This document shows positions 13,171 to 14,512 of a stretch of 14,512 nucleotides of DNA, in pieces (position 1 is the stretch's first letter; each line of letters opens with the position of its first letter). The translations under genes were made by a program, and so were the position numbers. The stretch is from Alphaproteobacteria bacterium (GTDB taxonomy: Bacteria > Pseudomonadota > Alphaproteobacteria > Rickettsiales > VGDC01). The stretch is from positions 1 through 14,512 of the forward strand of contig VGDC01000011.1 of the NCBI GenBank assembly GCA_016869895.1, given 5' to 3'. The notes under the pieces are model-generated. The model was not told the origin of the DNA and did not search any database. It was given only the letters and a program-made list of their open reading frames with translations.

Positions 13171-13614
13171 TCATCTCAGCTTGCGGATGACCGCTGAAAC
13201 GACACCCCAAATCGCCCCCGCGCCGACATCGGCGGAGCCGTCATCCAGCCGAATGGCGGGATAGTCGGGATGTGCCGCCACAAGCCAGATACCGTCTTTT
13301 TTCTTTTGGAAGTGTTTAACGGTGAATTCCCCGTCCACCACCGCGATGACCACATCCCCATCCCGCGCATCCAATGCGCGATCGACGACCAGCGTATCGC
13401 CGCTGTGGATGCCCGCGCCCGTCATGGACTCCCCCGCCACGCGCACGAAGAAGGTCGCGGCAGGATGCGCTACGAGATGGCGGTTCAGGTCGAGCTTGGT
13501 TTCGGTGTAATCATCCGCAGGAGATGGGAAACCGGCGGAGACGCTCACGCCCGCCTTGGGATGCGCCTGTGGTGCGGCATCCTCATCGCTGGGGGCTATC
13601 CATTCGATTTTCAT
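13171..13614 (-). CDS. umuD: UmuD, self-cleaving S24 peptidase subunit of DNA polymerase V
   Basis: This 147-residue S24-family protein aligns along its whole length with E. coli UmuD. Catalytic Ser63 is in GESM and Lys100 in GEFTVKHF, a Ser-Lys dyad. The self-cleavage site is Ala27-Gly28, followed by FPSPADDY; E. coli UmuD has Cys-Gly there while LexA has Ala-Gly. RecA filaments on damaged DNA trigger the cut, and the UmuD' dimer activates UmuC. The N-terminal arm (1-27) differs from E. coli. The ATG at 13614 has AGGA about 10 nt upstream. A TATACT sits at 13644-13649. I could not find a clear LexA box in the 82-nt upstream gap, so SOS control is expected from the family but not seen. Confidence 0.96.
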   Translation of the reverse strand: MKIEWIAPSDEDAAPQAHPKAGVSVSAGFPSPADDYTETKLDLNRHLVAHPAATFFVRVAGESMTGAGIHSGDTLVVDRALDARDGDVVIAVVDGEFTVKHFQKKKDGIWLVAAHPDYPAIRLDDGSADVGAGAIWGVVSAVIRKLR

Positions 13615-13643
13615 GGCTGGTCATCCTTTGATCGGGAATCGAA

Positions 13644-13649
13644 AGTATA
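13644..13649 (-). promoter_or_regulatory. Candidate -10 element of umuDC
   Basis: TATACT reads toward umuD, 29 nt upstream of its ATG. The hexamer 17 bp upstream (TGTACT) is a poor -35 with 3 of 6 matches, as in many regulated promoters. No LexA operator could be assigned. Confidence 0.35.
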
Positions 13650-13696
13650 GCCCGAAGGAATAAGAGAGTACAGGGAAATGAATTTAGTTACAGAAA

Positions 13697-14512
13697 TCAG
13701 ATGCGGGAGAATATCTCGCCTTTGGTTTCGCGCTGGAAGCGCTGCGCCAACTGGGTGACGTGGTCGTCTTCTTTCAACTTGCCTTTGGCGAGATCGCGGA
13801 ACTTCTCGCTCATCACGTTGGCATAGCGGATGATGGCTTCGGGGCTGGCGCGCTCGAAACGCTCGCTCTTGTCGTTCCACTGGAGCAATTCGCCGTCTTT
13901 TAGGCCTGCATCCTGCCCCATGAGGGTGAAGTCGTTGCCGTTGCGCCCCTTCACGGGCACACCATGCAGCGCAAAGCCTGCGCTGGCAGCCTGATTGTTG
14001 GCGAATTCCGTCAATTCTTTGACCTGTGAGCGGTTCAGCACCTTATCTTCCGGCTTCACGAAGGTCATCACATCCAGATAATGCTGGCTGGAATTGATGA
14101 TGCTATGCATGAATCCAAGGGAAATGACCGCATCGCGCACGTTATCGACCGGTTTTTCCAGCACACGCTCCATCACCGTCGAAACGGATTCCGTCGCTTT
14201 GCCCTGCCCCAGCGCACTGAAGATGCGGCTGGAGTTGTCGATGAGCTTCTCACCCACCTCGTCGCAGAACCGCTGCATCAGCCTGTTGTCGCGCTCATCG
14301 CGTTCTTCGCGTGGCTTCGCGGCGATGCGGGGGATGTCTTTATACTGATCTTTCTTTTGGATATCGATCATATCCGCGTTCACATGGTTGGATTCCACCA
14401 GTGCCGCGCGCAGACCTTTATCTTGTTCGCCGGCGGTCGCCAGCGCGCCTTCGATGAGCCCTTTGGTCACATCGGCTTCGTTGATGATGTGACGCTTCTT
14501 CAGGAACACTTC
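13697..14512 (-). CDS. Unrecognised charged, mostly helical protein, 5' end probably beyond the window
   Basis: The frame is open from the right edge to a TGA at 13697, giving 271 visible residues. A GTG at 14509 could be a start, but the codon before it is also sense and no Shine-Dalgarno can be seen, so the gene most likely begins outside the window. The product is rich in Glu, Lys, Asp and Arg, has no signal peptide or membrane segment, and appears helical with a short strand-rich part near residues 180-215 (counted from the GTG). A strongly charged stretch, KPREERDERDNR, is at 65-76. I recognise no domain and no catalytic motif. It is the last gene before umuDC on the same strand, with an 82-nt gap and no visible terminator, so read-through into umuDC is possible. 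Function unknown. Confidence 0.8.
   Translation of the reverse strand, partial: EVFLKKRHIINEADVTKGLIEGALATAGEQDKGLRAALVESNHVNADMIDIQKKDQYKDIPRIAAKPREERDERDNRLMQRFCDEVGEKLIDNSSRIFSALGQGKATESVSTVMERVLEKPVDNVRDAVISLGFMHSIINSSQHYLDVMTFVKPEDKVLNRSQVKELTEFANNQAASAGFALHGVPVKGRNGNDFTLMGQDAGLKDGELLQWNDKSERFERASPEAIIRYANVMSEKFRDLAKGKLKEDDHVTQLAQRFQRETKGEIFSRI

Noticed and set aside
13615..13696. LexA/SOS box upstream of umuDC
   Set aside because: Neither CTG-N10-CAG nor the alphaproteobacterial GTTC-N7-GTTC (or GAAC-N7-GAAC) pattern is present. The nearest stretch, GTAC-N7-TTCC, has three mismatches.

Overview
The window reads as a bacterial chromosome segment, GC-rich with a few AT-rich intergenic islands, and almost fully coding. 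A Gram-negative proteobacterium is well supported: there is an inner-membrane pilus/secretion platform with a secreted partner, a UmuDC pair of the proteobacterial type and a CobB-type sirtuin. An alphaproteobacterium is my best guess, from the overall gene style and one CtrA-like site, but this is inference.

Region 1 (1-5873, minus strand) is one tightly packed operon for a type IV pilus or type II secretion-like machine. In transcription order it has a GspE/PilB ATPase with an MshEN-type N-domain, a GspF/PilC platform protein, a large bitopic protein built like GspL or a PilM-PilN fusion, a PilO/GspM-like bitopic protein, and the start of an exported Ala/Pro/Glu-rich protein that runs off the left edge. 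Gaps are 22 and 3 nt, followed by two 4-nt ATGA overlaps. A candidate promoter with a perfect TATAAT lies about 150 nt upstream of the ATPase.

Region 2 (5874-9130) holds single genes: a GNAT acetyltransferase (minus), an unlisted 39-residue membrane protein gene (minus, with its own Shine-Dalgarno and terminator), a divergent heavy-metal/arsenic-type permease (plus) whose promoter predicts a leaderless mRNA, an orphan Hpt phosphotransfer protein (minus) preceded by an unusual AT-rich leader, and a MaoC-like hydratase (minus).

Region 3 (9131-14512) holds a CobB-type sirtuin (plus), divergent from the MaoC gene. It converges, with a 12-nt overlap, on a minus-strand run of umuD, umuC, a GCS2-family glutamate-cysteine ligase-like gene and a low-molecular-weight tyrosine phosphatase. 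The last two are 1 nt apart. An unrecognised, highly charged protein is cut by the right edge.

No tRNA, rRNA, insertion sequence, CRISPR array or replication origin was seen. The points most worth a second look are the 39-residue membrane protein, the leaderless permease promoter, the fused PilM/PilN-like subunit with its possibly c-di-GMP-binding ATPase, and the structured AT-rich leader of the Hpt gene. I found no clear evidence of a wholly new defence or mobile system.
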